DNA of 64,000 bases from Phymorhynchus buccinoides (Eukaryota; Mollusca; Gastropoda; Neogastropoda; Raphitomidae), in the NCBI GenBank assembly GCA_017654935.2, contig CM065704.1:19537820-19601819 (forward strand), written 5' to 3'. Below are positions 22,333-38,159 of this stretch, in pieces (position 1 is the first letter of the stretch; each line of letters opens with the position of its first letter). Both the position numbers and the translations under genes were made by a program. Below the pieces are notes generated by a model. It had not been told where the DNA came from, did not search any database, and worked only from the letters and a program-made list of their open reading frames with translations.

Positions 22333-22803
22333 CAGGGTTCCCAGGCGCCTTTTAAGTCCTTGTGAATTGATTTTTGGTCAACAGGCCTTTTAAGTGCTTT
22401 ATTTCAGCAAGTAGATCCTTTTTAGTCATCAAGAGGTCCTTTTAAGTTTTGAAAGGTACTGTTAAGTCCTGTTTTATCAAGAAAAAAAGTGATAACAAAC
22501 TGACTTAGTGACTAACAGCTAACAAATTTATCACACAAAAACTGTCAGTATACAAAGTTGTTGGTGTCACAGATCAGAGCAGACAATTCATTACAAGCTG
22601 TGTGTCTTTCCGCACCAAGACGTAGTGATTCGTTCCATGCGTATTGGAATTGTGCTCTTGGTCAACAATTGGCATTCGGGCATTCTATCATGAACATGTC
22701 ATACAATCAGGTTGGCGAAGGTCCTTTTACAATCTTTATTGAGGTCCTTATAAGTCCTTTAAAGGTCCTTTTTTCGTTTCATGTTCCAAACCTGGGAACC
22801 CTG
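22333..22803. mobile_element. hAT-like non-autonomous element, 471 bp
   Basis: Ends CAGGGTTCCCAGG and CCTGGGAACCCTG, with subterminal AGTCCTT/GGTCCTTTTAAGT repeats, a layout known for hAT-type elements in animals. Flanking 8-mers AGTATATA and AATTATAA are only partly alike. No transposase. Confidence 0.7.
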
Positions 22804-23230
22804 AATTATAACACTCTTGCCTTTTTGTCCTCCTAACCCCCGACCCCTTACCGTTGCTGCTTTTTGCATCTTCTTTGCTACCCAGGAGGAAAAGTACACA
22901 AATCTGAGAGAGAGAGAACTCAGAACTCGGAAATATTTTAATGTACATCGGCGTTGGGCCACAATACAATGGGAAGGTGGGGTGAAGGAGGGGGACAAAC
23001 TATCAAACAAACGAAACAAACAGACATAAACAACAGCAAAAGAAGAACAAAACAGAACAGAAAAACCTGTAAGTATCATATACATCAATAGAAAACAATC
23101 ATTATAATGTAAGATCATAATAAACTATCTATAGACATGCTACTTATGAACAATATCCATAGTTCATACTCTTTGTATTGTCATAATTATGTACATTGCT
23201 CGTTCATCGCCTGTAATGAACACATACAGG

Positions 23231-23341
<111 letters not shown>

Positions 23342-23504
23342 CTTAAGAAATAAAAGGAATGACGCACACACGGGGGCCAAACTGGGTCCAATCACGGGAA
23401 TTAACAAGCCATGCTAGGGGCTCATAATAACCTGGGAATAACAGCTAAGCATGCACTCACGCTCAAGACAACAGAGGCCGCGATAACAAGGTTATCACTG
23501 CCCT

Positions 23505-23835
<331 letters not shown>

Positions 23836-24410
23836 TGCATGTGTGCGAGCAGTCATGCGTGCGCATGTGTGTGTAATAAATGAGTGAGAATGAGTACAAA
23901 TCGAGAACTACCGCATGTGTGCGACTGCGTGCATCATTGTGTACATGTTTATGTGTTTGTGAACACACATTGTGTGTTTATGTGTTTTGAGTTGAGTGCG
24001 TGTGTGCACGCGTGTATGTGGGCGTGTGTAAGTGTTTGTATATGTGTGTGGTGTGTGTTTGTGTTTGTACACGCGCGCATGAATGGGGAAAATAAGACTG
24101 ACAAGTTGTTTTGGGGGTGTGGACGCTCGCACGTGTGTAGTGTGTATGCGTGTGAATGTGTGTATTGCTACCTGTGCTAGTGTATTGCACCTGTAATTAC
24201 TCAGTTAACGATTAACAAAATGTCATCAGTCTCATGCAAATAGCTTATATCATTACAGAGCTTGCAAAATAATTGATTTGTAGGTCACCAAAAGGCAAAT
24301 CATTCGCATATCAACCTTAGTTATCCCTCTCTTCTTTTCTTTGGGTGTCGCTAAGTAACTGGATTTACCACTTGGGACGGTTGTTTAGAATATGCTATTT
24401 CAAGTTGGTC

Positions 24411-24745
<335 letters not shown>

Positions 24746-25047
24746 CTCCTGTTCCAAATCCATCTCTATTTCCTGAAAAACAAAAGCCTGATCAGTCTTC
24801 TGAAGTGGAGAATCAATGGAAACGGTGGTACGGTCGGATTGGTCAGATAGTTAAGGGGCTAAGGTGGGGATGTAGCCAGGGAGGGGGCACAGTGAGGGTA
24901 AGGTAAGTGGGGCATTAACGGGTTCTGAGGAAACAGTAATGAAGCCGTGAATGGAAATGGGCGAGGATAAGAAACAAGAAACCCATAAAAAAAAGCCTGC
25001 AAACATCCGCCAATGTAGTTCTGTTTCTATAGATTCTCAGTATTCTC

Positions 25048-25195
<148 letters not shown>

Positions 25196-25555
25196 AACAT
25201 GAATCTAAAAGTTGTGTACAGAACTGACGATTCTACTGAACTGATGAACATCGTTTGGGTGCTGTTTTCAGCAAAGGAGTGCCTGTTTTACAAGTCCCTA
25301 CTTTTTTTTCTAGTACTACATAATCGAATAGTGAGTTTGATGGAGAGTGGATTTGGACACTACAGAAGATCTGAGGGCGGGAGAGTGAATGGGGCGATGG
25401 TGGGAAGGGGAGGGGGGAAGGGCAGTAGAAAGGGATTAGCTAACCATTAAGCCATCGGAAAACTGGAAACATCGCTTTCTTTGTATGTCCTGTACTTTAA
25501 CTCAAACAATCCTCCAACCATGTGCAAGAATCCCACGCATCCCTTTTACAATCAT

Positions 25556-25966
<411 letters not shown>

Positions 25967-26170
25967 AGAATTCACTTTACGCAAACTCCAACTACGCTAC
26001 TCTTTGTCCATGTATCTCATAGAGAAACATGCCACAATCCAGTTGGGTTTTCGGGACCGCTCCGAAGAAGATAGTAGGACAAATAAAATAACAATTAATA
26101 CAACCAAAAATGCGAAATGTTTATGAACTGATTCAAACAAGCAAACAAACAAACAAGGTTGGGAGATGTA

Positions 26171-26192
26171 TCATATAGTAAAAAGCCAAGTG

Positions 26193-26232
<40 letters not shown>

Positions 26233-26640
26233 ACAAAACGGGCCTTATAACCGTTTTTCGACCGAATCGCTTCAAATTTGCTGTGAGCCCTAACGGGGCG
26301 ATGGCAACGGCAACCGATGCGGCCGTATCATTTGCGCGGTTTCGCAAATGCGCAAAACGCGCATCCGCCGGCCTCTCGGCGCCCGTATCTCCGGCGTTGC
26401 TGGGCCGATTGCCTTCGAATTTGGCGGGAAGATGACCGGGGCCGGGGACTATCCGTGTGCCAAACCGGAAGCGAATCGATTCAGAAATGCCGGAGATACG
26501 GGCGCCGACAGGCCGCTTCACGTTTTCACAAACCGCGGCGTAACCAGACCCAACATTGACTCGCGATTTGGAACATGTGTGACCAGGGATAGTGACTATC
26601 ATCGTGCAAAATTTCAACAGCACCGTTCATAAACACGCGC
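26171..26640 (+). mobile_element. Dispersed repeat family X, copy 1, with internal (GT)n
   Basis: Order: TCATATAGTAAAAAGCCAA, (GT)n, GAAACACAAAACGGGCCTTA, ACCGAATCGCTTCAAATTTG, CCCTAACGGGGCGATGGC, GCGCCCGTATCTCCGGCG, then the inverse CGGAGATACGGGCGCCG. The same blocks recur inverted at 36250-36633 and 37370-37690. Family identity unknown; no coding domain. Confidence 0.8.
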
Positions 26641-26867
26641 TATAACCTGATCTATTTTGCAGGACGCTAATTTCAACCAACACTTAACACATAACCAAAG
26701 ACTCTAAAAGGGGAAGATGGACTACTTACGAGTTACGGCGAGCCTGGCTGATAGAGTTATCGTTAGTGGGGTATTTCACAGTGGCGGCTATGCAAAGACT
26801 CAGACTGGAATTTGAACGGAGTAGAACGCAGCAAGCTTCCTCCGCCCCCCCCCCCCCCCCCCCCCCC

Positions 26868-27195
26868 TAGGGATACTGGGAGGGGGGGGGTCTTCCATAC
26901 AAATAGTTCCCCCACCTTCTGGAAGTTATGTGCTTATAACTACCTCTAATCTGTCAGTCTCTTTGATTCTGCCTTTTCCCTGTGCATGCTGTTATCTACT
27001 ATCGTTCTGCCTTTCCGGTCCATTCTCCTGCCTTTTTTCAAGAAATACTTTCAAAAAGATTTCCTCTAGCCGAAGTCAGACATGCTGGGCCTAATTATTC
27101 TTACTTAGGCGCATAACAGCAGCATGATGCATCTACGTTCGTAATTGACAGAAACATGCCTGAACGACCGAAGAAGAAGAACTTAGAAGAAGAAG
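26868..27195 (+). mobile_element. SINE-like family B, copy 2
   Basis: Parallel to 13250-13565, including GGTCCATTCTCCTGCCTTTT, TTAGGCGCATAAC, AGCAGCATGATGCATCT and a GAAGAAGAA tail. Preceded by poly-C at 26845-26867. Confidence 0.8.
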
Positions 27196-27203
27196 AAAAA
27201 GTA

Positions 27204-27205
<2 letters not shown>

Positions 27206-27255
<50 letters not shown>

Positions 27256-27497
27256 TCTCTCTCTGCGTGCGCGAGGTCAAAGTGAAAATGATTATGAAAC
27301 ACTCTTTCTGACATAGGTCAAGATGTGCCCCCCCCCCCTACATTTCCGGGGGGGGGGGGGGGGGCGGGGGGGCGCTCACGTCTCTGTCTCTCTCTCTCTC
27401 TCTCTCTGTATTTGTCTGTCTGTCTCTCTCTCTGTGTCTCATGTCTCTATCTGTCTATGTGTCTCTCTCTCTCTCTGTCTCTCTCTCTCTCTGTCTG

Positions 27498-27586
<89 letters not shown>

Positions 27587-27735
27587 GCCTCTGTGCCTGC
27601 TCCGGGTGGAGGACGGGGGCTGGAGGGGGGAGGGGGGCTGATGGAGGGGATGGTGGAGGGTGTTCAAGGGGGGGATGGGGGGGGGGGACGGGGGATGGTT
27701 GGGGGTGGGGTACGGTGGGGGGTGTTCATGGAGAA
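27206..27735. repeat. (CT)n tracts and G-rich block
   Basis: (CT)n at 27206-27265 and 27382-27590, G runs at 27348-27371 and 27607-27720. Confidence 0.93.
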
Positions 27736-27949
27736 GAATGAATGCTTTTTTTGTTTTAGTTGTGGGTCCCCAGATTTATTAAAACGGAGCTACAATGGTT
27801 GAACCACAGATTAAGAACCTCTCTGGTTTAACTAAGTAGGCTTTCAGTTCGTTTTTCCTTTTAGTCCTTTGCCGATCGCAAAGGAGTATGTTTTCGTTCA
27901 GGGTTTTTTTTTTGTTTGTTTGTTTGTTCTTCTTTTCTGTCTGTACCAA

Positions 27950-28500
27950 GGATCTCCCGAACCGCTTGACCGAATCGCTTCAAATTTTGTGTGGTTGTGT
28001 GTCCCCATGAGAGGAAGGCATCCGCGCAAAACTTTTTGCCGCCCTGACCTTGACCTTGGCATATGACCTTGAAAACCGAAAACCGTTAAGGGGCCATAAC
28101 TTCCACACCGCAGGTCCTAGAGTCTTCAAACTTGGCATGGAGGTACTTTCCCTTATGACCGTTCTGCTGATGGCGTACCAATGAAGGTCAAGGACAAGGT
28201 CAGGGAGATCGGTATGCCTTGAAAGTGGTAGAGGTCTAATAATTGGGGTTTTCTGTCCCACGCATATCTCCCGAACCGCTTCACTGAATCGTTTCCAATT
28301 TTGTGTGGTGGCGTGTCACCATGAGAGGAAGGCATCCGCGCATAAATTATTGCCGTTGTGACCTTCACCTTGGTGTATGACCGTAAAAACCGAAAATATT
28401 TAAGGGGCTATAACGTCCACGCCGTTGGTCTTAGGGACTTCAAACTTGGCATGTAGGTACTTTGGCTTACGGTTGTTCTGATGATTGCATACCGATTTCC
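27950..28500 (+). repeat. Dispersed repeat family Y, two tandem copies
   Basis: Two copies (from 27955 and 28265) of CTCCCGAACCGCTT, GAATCGCTTCAAATTTTGTG, CCATGAGAGGAAGGCATCCG, TTAAGGGGCCATAAC, TTCAAACTTGGCATG. It shares the GAATCGCTTCAAATTT phrase with family X. Confidence 0.8.
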
Positions 28501-28640
28501 AGAACTGCTAACCATAGTTACGTTTTGCCCAGATTTAACCATAGTTACTTTTTGCCCAGATTTCCAGAATTGCTAACCATAGTTAATTTTTGCCCAGATT
28601 TCCAGAATTGCTAACCATAGTTAATAATTGGTATCCATAG
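28497..28640 (+). repeat. Short tandem repeat with GCTAACCATAGTTA
   Basis: About four units of CCAGAATTGCTAACCATAGT TAATTTTTGCCCAGATTT. 28641-29488 is unassigned intron with a (CA)n/(CGCA)n patch at 29000-29092. Confidence 0.9.
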
Positions 28641-29488
28641 TTCGACACGATTGACTGGCACACGTGGTTGTTGTTTTTTGAAAACACCTCTGCGTTTTGT
28701 TTGATCTATCTCTATTCAGGCTCATGCCACATCTCTGCCACTCTTATTGTGGCACCGGTGTGGCATGCACGGTGTCTGCTACCTGGCATTAATGAAGCTT
28801 GCAGAGGAGGCTGTAGAGAGCCTTGGCACACTGACGTTTTGGTTGTAGACATTCGCTGCTGTCCCTGGTTGTCTGTTGTCTGGGTGGGTAGCTATAGTTG
28901 TCTTGTTAGAAGATCTTGGTCTGTGTTGCGTGTCTGGCTTGATCTACACCGCTGCCGTCTGGCGCTATTTTCATCAGTCACGTGTAATACAAACACACAG
29001 TAAAACACGCACGTGCACAGATACACACACACACGTGGGTGTGCATGCGCACATATACACGCACGCACGCACGCACGCACGCACGCACACAGCGTACCAT
29101 ACACATACAATAACTCTTTCTCATTTGAAGCTATTTTCATCTGTAACACAACATTCTGCAAAAGCCCTGAAACTCATCGAAAGCCTTTTTCAACTCACTA
29201 TAAACACGTTTCAATGAGCCATTTGCATCCGAAAATATTGCTGCATGTCCCTGATACAATCCATTACCACATTATATCCAAAACACACAACAAAACATGT
29301 TCTTTAGGGAGCTAAAGCAAAACGAGATATCCAGAAAGACAGTGGGAAAAAAGCAACAAAAAAGAACATTCACTTGCATCATTTCCTTTACGTCCATCCA
29401 TCAACATTGAATGCTTTAATTCAGCCAGCCATTTTTTACATTGACAGACTTTTAGCCAGATTCCGTCTTCCAAAAGAGGCTTTGCATG

Positions 29489-31021
29489 ACGCCAGTGCTG
29501 CATTGTGTTAAATATGTAGATGAACTCTGCCAGTGCTGCATTGTGTTAAATATGTAGATGAACTCTGCCAGTGCTGCATTGTGTTAAGCATGTCGATGAA
29601 CTCTGCCAGTGCTGCATTGTGTTAAATATGTAGATGAACTCTGCCAGTGTTGCATTGTGTTAAGCATGTCGATGAACTCTGCCAGTGTTGCATTGTGTTA
29701 AATATGTAGATGAACTCTGCCAGTGCTGCATTGTGTTAAGCATGTCGATGAACTCTGCCAGTGCTGCATTGTGTTAAATATGTAGATGAACTCTGCCAGT
29801 GCTGCATTGTGTTAAGCATGTCGATGAACTCTGCCAGTGCTGCATTGTGTTAAGCATGTAGATGAACTCTGCCAGTGCTGCATTGTGTTAAGCATGTAGA
29901 TGAACTCTGCCAGTGTTGCATTGTGTTAAGCATGTCGATGAACTCTGCCAGTGCTGCATTGTGTTAAGCATGTAGATGAACTCTGCCAGTGCTGCATTGT
30001 GTTAAATATGTAGATGAACTCTGCCAGTGCTGCATTGTGTTAAGCATGTAGATGAACTCTGCCAGTGCTGCATTGTGTTAAATATGTAGATGAACTCTGC
30101 CAGTGCTGCATTGTGTTAAGCATGTCGATGAACTCTGCCAGTGCTGCATTGTGTTAAGCATGTAGATGAACTCTGCCAGTGCTGCATTGTGTTAAGCATG
30201 TAGATGAACTCTGCCAGTGCTGCATTGTGTTAAGCATGTAGATGAACTCTGCCAGTGCTGCATTGTGTTAAATATGTAGATGAACTCTGCCAGTGCTGCA
30301 TTGTGTTAAATATGTAGATGAACTCTGCCAGTGCTGCATTGTGTTAAGCATGTAGATGAACTCTGCCAGTGCTGCATTGTGTTAAATATGTAGATGAACT
30401 CTGCCAGTGTTGCATTGTGTTAAGCATGTAGATGAACTCTGCCAGTGCTGCATTGTGTTAAGCATGTCGATGAACTCTGCCAGTGCTGCATTGTGTTAAA
30501 TATGTAGATGAACTCTGCCAGTGCTGCATTGTGTTAAGCATGTAGATGAACTCTGCCAGTGCTGCATTGTGTTAAATATGTAGATGAACTCTGCCAGTGT
30601 TGCATTGTGTTAAGCATGTAGATGAACTCTGCCAGTGCTGCATTGTGTTAAATATGTAGATGAACTCTGCCAGTGCTGCATTGTGTTAAGCATGTAGATG
30701 AACTCTGCCAGTGCTGCATTGTGTTAAATATGTAGATGAACTCTGCCAGTGTTGCATTGTGTTAAGCATGTAGATGAACTCTGCCAGTGCTGCATTGTGT
30801 TAAATATGTAGATGAACTCTGCCAGTGCTGCATTGTGTTAAGCATGTAGATGAACTCTGCCAGTGCTGCATTGTGTTAAGCATGTCGATGAACTCTGCCA
30901 GTGCTGCATTGTGTTAAATATGTAGATGAACTCTGCCAGTGCTGCATTGTGTTAAATATGTAGATGAACTCTGCCAGTGCTGCATTGTGTTAAGCATGTC
31001 GATGAACTCTGCCAGTGCTGC
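29489..31021 (+). repeat. 38-bp minisatellite, about 40 copies
   Basis: Unit GCCAGTGCTGCATTGTGTTA then AGCATGTAGATGAACTCT. Three main variants differ at AAATATGTAGA, AGCATGTCGA and AGCATGTAGA and are arranged in recurrent patterns. The first 20 bp of the phrase also occur at 1298-1317. Confidence 0.97.
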
Positions 31022-32202
<1,181 letters not shown>

Positions 32203-32395
32203 ATCAGCAATCAACAACAGTTCATTGCCATTAGCTTACAAAGCCCTTGTGGCAAGGGGGTTACAATACTATCTTACAGAAATTGAAGTGAAATGCGGCA
32301 AAGAACAAATGAAATAGAAAAATAAACAAAATTACCAAACTGTATTAATAAAAGATAATGGTTATGCATAATATGGTACACAGACACATTTCGCG

Positions 32396-32865
<470 letters not shown>

Positions 32866-32984
32866 AAGCAGAAGCAGAGAGAAAGAGAAGAAGAAGGCCC
32901 AGTGTATCCATAAAGAATGTCATTACAAAATTGTAATTTCATCCATCAAAATACAACATCCTACAACATACATCTGTAGAGTCC

Positions 32985-35334
32985 ATTGTCTATCCACCCG
33001 CTGAACCCAGTCCTCTAGGGTACACACCTTGCTGTCTATCCACCCGCTGAACCCAGTCCTCTAGGGTACACTCCTTGCTGTCTATCCACCCGCTGAACCC
33101 AGTCCTCTAGGGTACACACCTTGCTGTCTGTCCATCCGCTGAACCCAGTCCTCTAGGGTACACTCCTTGCTGTCTGTCCACCCGCTGAACCCAGTCCCCT
33201 AGGGTACACACCTTGCTGTCTGTCCACCCGCTGAACCCAGTCCTCTAGGGTACACTCCTTGCTGTCTGTCCACCCGCTGAACCCAGTCCTCTAGGGTACA
33301 CACCTTGCTGTCTGTCCACCCGCTGAACACAGTCCTCTAGGGTACACACCTTGCTGTCTATCCACCCGCTGAACCCAGTCCTCTAGGGTACACTCCTTGC
33401 TGTCTGTCCACCCGCTGAACCCAGTCCTCTAGGGTACACACCTTGCTGTCTATCCACCCGCTGAAACCAGTCCTCTAGGGTACACTCCTTGCTGTCTATC
33501 CACCCGCTGAACCCAGTCCTCTAGGGTACAAACCTTGCTGTCTATCCACCCGCTGAACCCAGTCCTCTAGGGTACACACCTTGCTGTCTATCCACCCGCT
33601 GAACCCAATCCTCTAGGGTACACACCTTGCTCTCTATCCACCCACTGAACCCAGTCCTCTAGGGTACACTCCTTGCTGTCTATCCACCCGCTGAACCCAG
33701 TCCTCTAGGGTACACACCTTGCTGTCTATCCACCCGCTGAAACCAGTCCTCTAGGGTACACTCCTTGCTGTCTATCCACCCGCTGAACCCAGTCCTCTAG
33801 GGTACACACCTTGCTGTCTATTCACCCGCTGAACCCAGTCCTCTAGGGTACACTCCTTGCTGTCTATCCACCCGCTGAAACCAGTCCTCTAGGGTACACT
33901 CCTTGCTGTCTATCCACCCGCTGAACCCAGTCCTCTAGGGTACACACCTTGCTGTCTATCCACCCGCTGAACCCAGTCCTCTAGGGTACACACCTTGCTG
34001 TCTGTCCATCCGCTGAACCCAGTCCTCTAGGGTACACTCCTTGCTGTCTGTCCACCCGCTGAACCCAGTCCCCTAGGGTACACACCTTGCTGTCTGTCCA
34101 CCCGCTGAACCCAGTCCTCTAGGGTACACTCCTTGCTGTCTGTCCACCCGCTGAACCCAGTCCTCTAGGGTACACACCTTGCTGTCTGTCCACCCGCTGA
34201 ACCCAGTCCTCTAGGGTACACACCTTGCTGTCTATCCACCCGCTGAAACCAGTCCTCTAGGGTACACTCCTTGCTGTCTATCCACCCGCTGAAACCAGTC
34301 CTCTAGGGTACACTCCTTGCTGTCTATCCACCCGCTGAACCCAGTCCTCTAGGGTACACACCTTGCTGTCTATCCACCCGCTGAAACCAGTCCTCTAGGG
34401 TACACTCCTTGCTGTCTATCCACCCGCTGAACCCAGTCCTCTAGGGTACAAACCTTGCTGTCTATCCACCCGCTGAACCCAGTCCTCTAGGGTACACTCC
34501 TTGCTGTCTATCCACCCGCTGAACCCAATCCTCTAGGGTACACACCTTGCTCTCTATCCACCCACTGAACCCAGTCCTCTAGGGTACACTCCTTGCTGTC
34601 TATCCACCCGCTGAACCCAGTCTTCTAGGGTACACACCTTGCTGTCTATCCACCCGCTGAAACCAGTCCTCTAGGGTACACTCCTTGCTGTCTATCCACC
34701 CGCTGAACCCAGTCCTCTAGGGTACACACCTTGCTGTCTATCCACCCGCTGAACCCAGTCCTCTAGGGTACACTCCTTGCTGTCTATCCACCCGCTGAAA
34801 CCAGTCCTCTAGGGTACACTCCTTGCTGTCTATCCACCCGCTGAACCCAGTCCTCTAGGGTACACACCTTGCTGTCTATCCACCCGCTGAACCCAGTCCT
34901 CTAGGGTACACACCTTGCTGTCTATCCACCCGCTGAACCCAGTCCTCTAGGGTACACACCTTGCTCTCTATCCACCCACTGAACCCAGTCCTCTAGGGTA
35001 CACTCCTTGCTGTCTATCCACCCGCTGAACCCAGTCCTCTAGGGTACACACCTTGCTGTCTATCCACCCGCTGAACCCAGTCCTCTAGGGTACACACCTT
35101 GCTGTCTATCCACCCGCTGAACCCAGTCCTCTAGGGTACACACCTTGCTGTCTATCCACCCGCTGAACCCAGTCCTCTAGGGTACACACCTTGCTGTCTG
35201 TCCACCCGCTGAACCCAGTCCTCTAGGGTACACACCTTGCTGTCTATCCACCCGCTGAACCCAGTCCCCTAGGGTACACACCTTGCTGTCTGTCCACCCG
35301 CTGAACCCAGTCCTCTAGGGTACACACCTTGCTG
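32985..35334 (+). repeat. 46-bp minisatellite, about 51 copies, with higher-order structure
   Basis: Unit TATCCACCCGCTGAACCCAG then TCCTCTAGGGTACACACCTT GCTGTC. Rare variants recur together at long offsets: TCCATCCG at 33131 and 34005 (874 bp), ACAAACCTTG at about 33530 and 34450 and CTCTCTATCCACCCACTG at about 33630 and 34550 (920 bp). A block of 19-20 units was therefore duplicated. Confidence 0.97.
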
Positions 35335-35574
35335 TTTTATGTACACTAGCAATCGCCCCGTGGCAGTTAACTCCCGTGGCAGTTTTAACCCCATGGCAGT
35401 TTTAACCCCGTGGCAGCTATCTCCTCCCTACACCTACCCCCTCCCCACATTTACTTGCTCGGGGACTTATCTGCCACTCGGCGACACACTTGTTTGTTAT
35501 TGTGGCTTTCAACAGACAGCCAGTCTCAAAGACATGAAAGTGAAACTTTAGGTTTTACATTTCCAAGAAGAAGG

Positions 35575-36249
35575 CAGCATTACACCTTCACCCCTCCAGC
35601 CCCCCCCCCCCCCCCCCCCCCCCCAGCCCCAGCCCCATCCCTCATCCCCTCCCTGTTCCCCTCAACCCTCAACCCCCTCCTATCCCCCCCCTGGACGCTC
35701 ACAGCTCGTGTGCTTTGTGGGTAAAGTGTTAGTTGCCATGCGAGCGAGGGGTGGGGGGGAGGGGGGGGCTTGAAATAGATAGGATGAATTATCTTAATAA
35801 TAGCACGTTTGGACGAATCCCGTTTCGCCGAATTCGCGAAATGTAATCGGTGCATATCGCGCGTGTTTATGAACGGATGCTGTTGCAATTTTGCACGACG
35901 ATAGTCACGATCCCTGGGCATGCACGTTCCAAATCTCGAGTCAATGTCTGTTCTGGTTACGCTGTGGTTTGTGTAAAAGTGAAGCGGCGTATATCACGCG
36001 CGTTTTTGAATCGATTCGCTTCCGTTTGGCACACGGATAGTCAACGTCCCCAGTCATCTACCATCCACATTCGAAGGCAATCCGCCCAGCAATACCGGAG
36101 ACACGGGCATCAAGAGGCCGGTTATAAGGCCCCTTTTCCCGTTGGCGCTGCTCTGAAAGTGACGCGCTCTCCCGATTCTCTTCACATTTCCTGCCAGGCT
36201 TCGCCCTGGCCATAGCAAGCCTGACAGCAAATTTGAAGCGATTCGGTTA
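35575..36249. repeat. C-rich tract and degraded family X fragments
   Basis: Poly-C at 35600-35625. From 35800 onward fragments such as GTGTTTATGAACGGATGCTG, AATTTTGCACGACGATAGTC and CGCTTCCG...GGCACACGGATAGTC match the distal part of family X. Confidence 0.6.
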
Positions 36250-36633
36250 AGAAACAGCGGAGTTATTCGTAAAACGGTGAAGCGGCGTCTAGAGCGCGTT
36301 TATGAATCGATTCGCTTCCGGTTTGGCACACGGATAGTCCCCGGCCCGGGTCATCTTCCTGCCAAATTCGAAGGCAATCGGCCCAGAAACGCCGGACATA
36401 CGGGCGCCGAGAGGCCGGCGGATGCGCGTTTCGCGCATTTGCGAAACCACGCAAATGATACGGCCGCCTCGATTGCCGTTGCCATCGCCCCGTTAGGGCT
36501 CACAGCAAATTTGAAGCGATTCGGTCGAAAAACGGCGGAGTTATAAGGCCCGTTTCGTATTTCAGACACACAGACACACACACAGACACACACACACACA
36601 CATGGACAGTTGGCTTGTTACTATATGATGATG
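36250..36633 (-). mobile_element. Dispersed repeat family X, copy 2
   Basis: Inverted relative to copy 1, ending GCCCGTTTCGTATTTCAGAC, (CA)n, GACAGTTGGCTTGTTACTAT ATGATGATG. It keeps the inverted GGCGCCGAGAGG block. Confidence 0.8.
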
Positions 36634-36899
36634 ATGATGATGATATGATGAGCCTTAGCACCACATTGTTCCTGCTACTATGTACTAGCACACGGAATGG
36701 AGCTGTTTAGGAGGAGTTATGATCCTTAGCCCTTCATGGGCATTTGCCAGACTGTACCACTAGCCTTCTTTTTTCTTTTTGTGATCATACCATCTGGAAT
36801 ATATACCCCTCGCCTTAACGCCAGGTACTGTAGTCACCAGTGCGTCTTACACACTTAACACGGATCGTAGCATGTACAGTTTTGGGCTAAACTGGCAAC

Positions 36900-37300
36900 A
36901 CGATTGGCAGGTCATTCTAATTTACATGTTACTAGCGCAACGCCGAGTACCAGTAACGCCTAGTAACGGTAACGCCTAGTAACGGTAATGCCAAGTATTG
37001 GTAACGCTGAGTACAGCAAATTTGAAGCGATTTGGTAAAGAAACGGTGGAGTTATAAGGCCCCGTTTCGCGTTGGCGCTGCTCTGAGAGTGATGCGCTCT
37101 CCCTAGTAACGGTAACGCCTAGTAACGGTAACGCCAAGTACTGGTAACGCTGAGTACAGCAAATTTGAAGCGATTTCGTTAAGAAACGGCAGAGTTATAA
37201 AGCCCCGTTTCACGTTGGCGCTGCTCTGAGAGTGACGCGCTCTCCCGATTTTCTTCAAATTTGCTGCCAGGCTTTGCCCCGGTGTCAGCAAGCCTGACAG
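36900..37300. repeat. Short GTAACG tandem repeat joined to family X pieces
   Basis: GCCTAGTAACGGTAAC units at 36925-37015 and 37100-37155, each followed by AGCAAATTTGAAGCGATTT plus GTTATAA(G)GCCCCGTTTC, so a tandem duplication of about 120 bp. Confidence 0.75.
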
Positions 37301-37339
37301 CAAATTTGACGTGATTCGGTTGAAAACCGGCGGAGTTAT

Positions 37340-37690
37340 AAGGCCCGTTTTGCATCATGCTGCTGTTATGCGCCTAAGTAATGGATTCGCTTCCGGTTTG
37401 GCACATTGATAGTCACCGTCCCCGGTCATATCTCCGCCAAATCTGAAGGCAATCGGTCCAGAAATACCGGAGATACGGGCGCCGAAATGCCGTCGGATGC
37501 GCGTTTCGCTCATTTGCAAAACCGGGCAAATGACACGGCCACCTCGGTTGCCGTTGCCATCGCCCCGTTAGGGCTCACAGCAAATGTGAAGCGAATCGGT
37601 CGAAAAACGGCGGAGTTATAAGGCCCGTTTCGTGTTTCAGACACACAGACACACACACACACACAGACTGACAGTTGGCTTTTTACTATA
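37340..37690 (-). mobile_element. Family X copy 3, with a SINE-B fragment
   Basis: Same blocks as copy 2, ending TTCAGACACACAG, (CA)n, ACTGACAGTTGGC, TTTTTACTATATGATGATGA. TGCATCATGCTGCTGTTATG CGCCTAAG at 37351-37378 is an inverted family B fragment. Confidence 0.75.
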
Positions 37691-38069
37691 TGATGATGAC
37701 TACTCGTTGTAACTGTTTGATTTATTATGGTACCCAGGTGGTGTTCCCGTATAAAGTCATTTTCTTAGCATCAGCAAACTCACATTTTTTTGGTGCGTGT
37801 ATCTCTCGCGTGCAAGCGGCAAACATATATTTGGCTTTCTATTTGTCCAATGAAAGTTAAGTAAGCCACTAGAGGCATCCCCCCGTCGGCTTATAAGAAG
37901 CACTCATTGAAGACATTTTTTTAAAAGTGTATGTTCAGAGAGTAGCCTGCAGCAGCAGCAGCAGTTCTTTGTAGGGCCTATCCTATTGTTATGCATCTTT
38001 TGTCGAGAGGGAACTACATGGCTTTTTGTGTACTTAAGAAATAGGGAGCAGGGTCGAAGAGTTGTGTGT

Positions 38070-38093
38070 GTGTGTGTGCGTGTGCGTGCGTGC

Positions 38094-38158
<65 letters not shown>
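38070..38158. repeat. (GT)n microsatellite
   Basis: About 90 bp. 37691-38069 and 38159-38690 show nothing recognised. Confidence 0.95.

Positions 38159-38159
<1 letters not shown>

Noticed and set aside
26171..26640. Ala/Arg-rich frames of 89-150 codons as genes
   Set aside because: Same sequence recurs at 36.3 and 37.5 kb as a dispersed repeat with broken frames.
29489..31021. CRISPR-like array (also the 46-, 59-, 33- and 56-bp arrays)
   Set aside because: No unique spacers between repeats; contiguous tandem units in a eukaryotic intron.
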